Source: Verrucomicrobiota bacterium
Lineage (GTDB): Bacteria > Verrucomicrobiota > Verrucomicrobiia > Limisphaerales > UBA1412
Reading direction: 5' to 3'
Length of the DNA: 7,379 nucleotides
NCBI GenBank assembly: GCA_017557085.1
Contig: JAFZAR010000265.1
Coordinates: 1-7,379, forward strand
In this document: positions 6,020 through 7,379 of the stretch, one piece after another
Position numbering within the stretch: position 1 is the first letter of the stretch
Layout: each line of letters starts with the position of its first letter
Made by a program: the position numbers and the translations under genes
The notes under the pieces: generated by a model
Database searches by the model: none
What the model was told of the DNA's origin: nothing
What the model saw: the letters and a program-made list of their open reading frames with translations, nothing else

Positions 6020-6061
6020 TTACCTATTATAGGTTATCTATTTTAGGTTACCTATTATAGA
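6020..6061. repeat. Three tandem 14-bp repeats upstream of the ATPase gene
   Basis: TTACCTATTATAGG (6020-6033), TTATCTATTTTAGG (6034-6047) and TTACCTATTATAGA (6048-6061) lie head to tail with no spacer. Copy 1 contains the dyad CCTAT-T-ATAGG, which reads TATTAT on the plus strand and a perfect TATAAT on the minus strand; copy 3 nearly keeps it. The block ends 24 nt before the ATPase start codon. It could be an iterated operator or hold the -10 element (TATTAT at 6053-6058), though no good -35 hexamer is seen at normal spacing. Confidence 0.8.
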
Positions 6062-6085
6062 AAATTTAAAAGGGAACTGTTTGAT

Positions 6086-7219
6086 ATGAGCGAAAATCCA
6101 TTTTTGATAAGGGGATATAAAAGCGGTGAGTACTTTTGTGACCGGGATAAAGAGACACGCGCGATCGTAAGCAATCTGCAAAACGGCGCGGATACGACCT
6201 TGATCTCACCGCGCAAGTACGGAAAAACGGGGCTGATCCTGCACGCTTTTGATGAGATCGCCCGGCAGCGGCTGCCGTTTGAGACACTGTATGTGGATAT
6301 TTTCGCGACTTTGTCATTGGACGATCTGGTCAAGACGCTGGCAGAGGCCATCCTGGAGAAATTCCCGGAGCGCAGTTCCATTGGCAGGAAGTTCATGGGG
6401 CTGCTCAAAGGATTGCGTCCCATCCTGAGTTATGATCCGATCACGAGTCTGCCGCAGGTGCAGTTCAATTTTGTGAACACTTCGGAGCAGGAGCATACGC
6501 TCAAGAGTCTTTTGACGTTCCTGAATACCCAGAAGAAGCAGGTGGCGCTGGCCATTGACGAGTTCCAGCAGATCACGGAGTATCCGGAGAAAAACATCGA
6601 GGCGCTGCTGAGGACCTACGCGCAGCAGATGCGCAATATCCGTTTCATCTTTTGCGGCAGCAAGAAGAAGATCATGGCCGAGATGTTCCTGGACGCGAAC
6701 CGGCCGTTTTTCTCCAGCACACGGACTTTGGCGCTGGATAAGATAGAATACACGGTGTACGCGGATTTTATCCGGGAGAGGTTTGAAAAAGCCGGAATTC
6801 CCGTGGAAGAGGAGGCGCTGCGGTATATCCTGGACTGGACCAGGCGGCATACTTTTTACACGCAGAGCCTGTGCAATGAGATCTTTGCCGCGGAGCCGCA
6901 GAAGGTGGATATCGCCGCGGTGAACAGTGCCTGTCTGGAGATACTGGAAAGGGAAACGACCAATTTCCTGCAATACCGTGAGATGCTGACACAGCAGCAG
7001 TGGCGGATACTGATCGCCGTGGCCAAAGAAGATGAGGTGGAAAAAATCACATCCGCGGAATTTCTGATGAAGTACAAGATCGGCAGCGCGACCAATTCAC
7101 GCCGGGCGATAGAATCGCTGATGAATAAGGAGCTGATTCTGGAGAATACCGGTCTGGAAAAAACGAGCTACCAGGTCTATAACGTCTTTTTCTCCCGCTG
7201 GCTGGCGAAACAGTATTGA
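6086..7219 (+). CDS. AAA-type ATPase (ATPase_2/archaeal ATPase family) with C-terminal winged helix
   Basis: A complete 377-residue cytoplasmic protein without signal peptide or membrane helices. The N-terminus NPFLIRG...YFCDRDKE is the usual lead-in of the family. The P-loop is SPRKYGKT (41-48), the family's form of Walker A, lacking the canonical first glycine. Walker B is VALAIDEFQQI (153-163) with Asp158-Glu159, and FIFCGS (187-192) fits sensor 1. Residues 252-262 (TRRHTFYTQSL) match the region where relatives have a GGHPYY-like motif. Residues 300-377 form a winged-helix domain (LTQQQWRILIAVAKEDE..., ending VYNVFFSRWLAKQY). AGGGA lies 10 nt before the ATG. It stands alone between two terminators. 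The biochemical role of this family is largely undefined; related proteins are multi-copy in many genomes. ATP binding is well supported, the cellular function is not. Confidence 0.9.
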   Translation: MSENPFLIRGYKSGEYFCDRDKETRAIVSNLQNGADTTLISPRKYGKTGLILHAFDEIARQRLPFETLYVDIFATLSLDDLVKTLAEAILEKFPERSSIGRKFMGLLKGLRPILSYDPITSLPQVQFNFVNTSEQEHTLKSLLTFLNTQKKQVALAIDEFQQITEYPEKNIEALLRTYAQQMRNIRFIFCGSKKKIMAEMFLDANRPFFSSTRTLALDKIEYTVYADFIRERFEKAGIPVEEEALRYILDWTRRHTFYTQSLCNEIFAAEPQKVDIAAVNSACLEILERETTNFLQYREMLTQQQWRILIAVAKEDEVEKITSAEFLMKYKIGSATNSRRAIESLMNKELILENTGLEKTSYQVYNVFFSRWLAKQY

Positions 7220-7262
7220 TTTTCCAATCGGTGATTAGAAAGTTTCGGGGAATGTTGTGTTG

Positions 7263-7297
7263 AGTGGTTATTCGGAATTTCCGAACAACCACTTTTT
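7263..7297 (+). terminator. Rho-independent terminator of the ATPase gene
   Basis: AGTGGTT (7263-7269) pairs with AACCACT (7287-7293); inside, after one A/C mismatch, TTCGGA (7271-7276) pairs with TCCGAA (7280-7285) around ATT. Five Ts (7293-7297) follow on the plus strand. It lies 43 nt after the ATPase stop and 10 nt short of the converging reading frame. Confidence 0.85.
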
Positions 7298-7307
7298 CAG
7301 CGAGTTT

Positions 7308-7379
7308 TTATTCACCATCCAGGAGGTCGCGGGCAGGACCGATGGATTTGCGGCCGAGGTTATGATGGAGGGTATCCAC
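7308..7379 (-). CDS. Probable 3' end of an unrecognised gene on the minus strand
   Basis: From the right edge the minus strand reads 23 codons without a stop, then TAA at 7310-7308. The peptide ends LGRKSIGPARDLLDGE, a natural-looking polar C-terminus. It would converge on the ATPase gene, with the plus-strand terminator between them. The sequence is too short to name a family, and an open frame of this length could arise by chance; the start lies outside the window. Confidence 0.45.
   Translation of the reverse strand: MDTLHHNLGRKSIGPARDLLDGE

Noticed and set aside
6020..6061. CRISPR array
   Set aside because: The repeats are only 14 bp and directly adjoining, without spacers; there are no cas genes.
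6314..6973. Minus-strand reading frame of 219 codons
   Set aside because: Antisense to the ATPase gene; no family resemblance and no ribosome site.
7321..7379. AGGAGG followed by ATG on the plus strand as the start of a new gene
   Set aside because: The ATG at 7340 is 15 nt away from AGGAGG and its frame stops after seven codons. A later ATG near 7362 has too little sequence to judge.

Overview
The window suggests a Gram-negative bacterium, most likely of the PVC group (Lentisphaerota, Verrucomicrobiota or Kiritimatiellota). The reasons are an exported protein with two DUF1080 (3-keto-disaccharide hydrolase) domains, a MacA/MacB-type periplasmic export operon, and a free-standing archaeal-type (ATPase_2 fold) AAA ATPase. 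These families are abundant together in that group, but this is inference from protein character only; no rRNA or marker gene is present.

Left part (1-4302, minus strand): a compact four-gene operon reading leftward. In order of transcription it holds a membrane-anchored periplasmic adaptor (HlyD/MacA family, 4302-3115), a stand-alone ABC ATPase of the MacB/LolD type (3089-2391), a MacB-type permease with a GTG start (2378-1014), and a second, paralogous permease (1008 to beyond the left edge). Gaps are 25, 12 and 5 nt. One adaptor, one ATPase and two related permeases suggest a split MacB with a heterodimeric membrane part, as in LolCDE, exporting an unknown substrate. No outer-membrane TolC-like partner is in view; it could lie past the left edge.

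Middle (4303-4575): a 273-bp divergent intergenic region, AT-rich near both genes. It holds a 16-bp perfect palindrome, a GTTTC/GAAAC dyad beside a TATAAT on the minus strand, a GC-rich inverted repeat, and a series of T-tracts in front of the rightward gene.

Right part (4576-7297, plus strand): a secreted two-domain DUF1080 protein (4576-5877) followed by a strong terminator, a 208-bp gap with stacked inverted repeats and three tandem 14-bp repeats, then the AAA-type ATPase with a C-terminal winged helix (6086-7219) and its own terminator. The last 72 bases look like the 3' end of an unrecognised gene on the minus strand, convergent with the ATPase.

The three blocks (export pump, sugar-active exported protein, ATPase) look like separate transcription units. 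Nothing in the window ties them into one pathway. I do not see a clearly new system; the most unusual signals are the duplicated permeases with matching glycine/arginine-rich inserts, and the dyad and repeat elements in the two intergenic regions.
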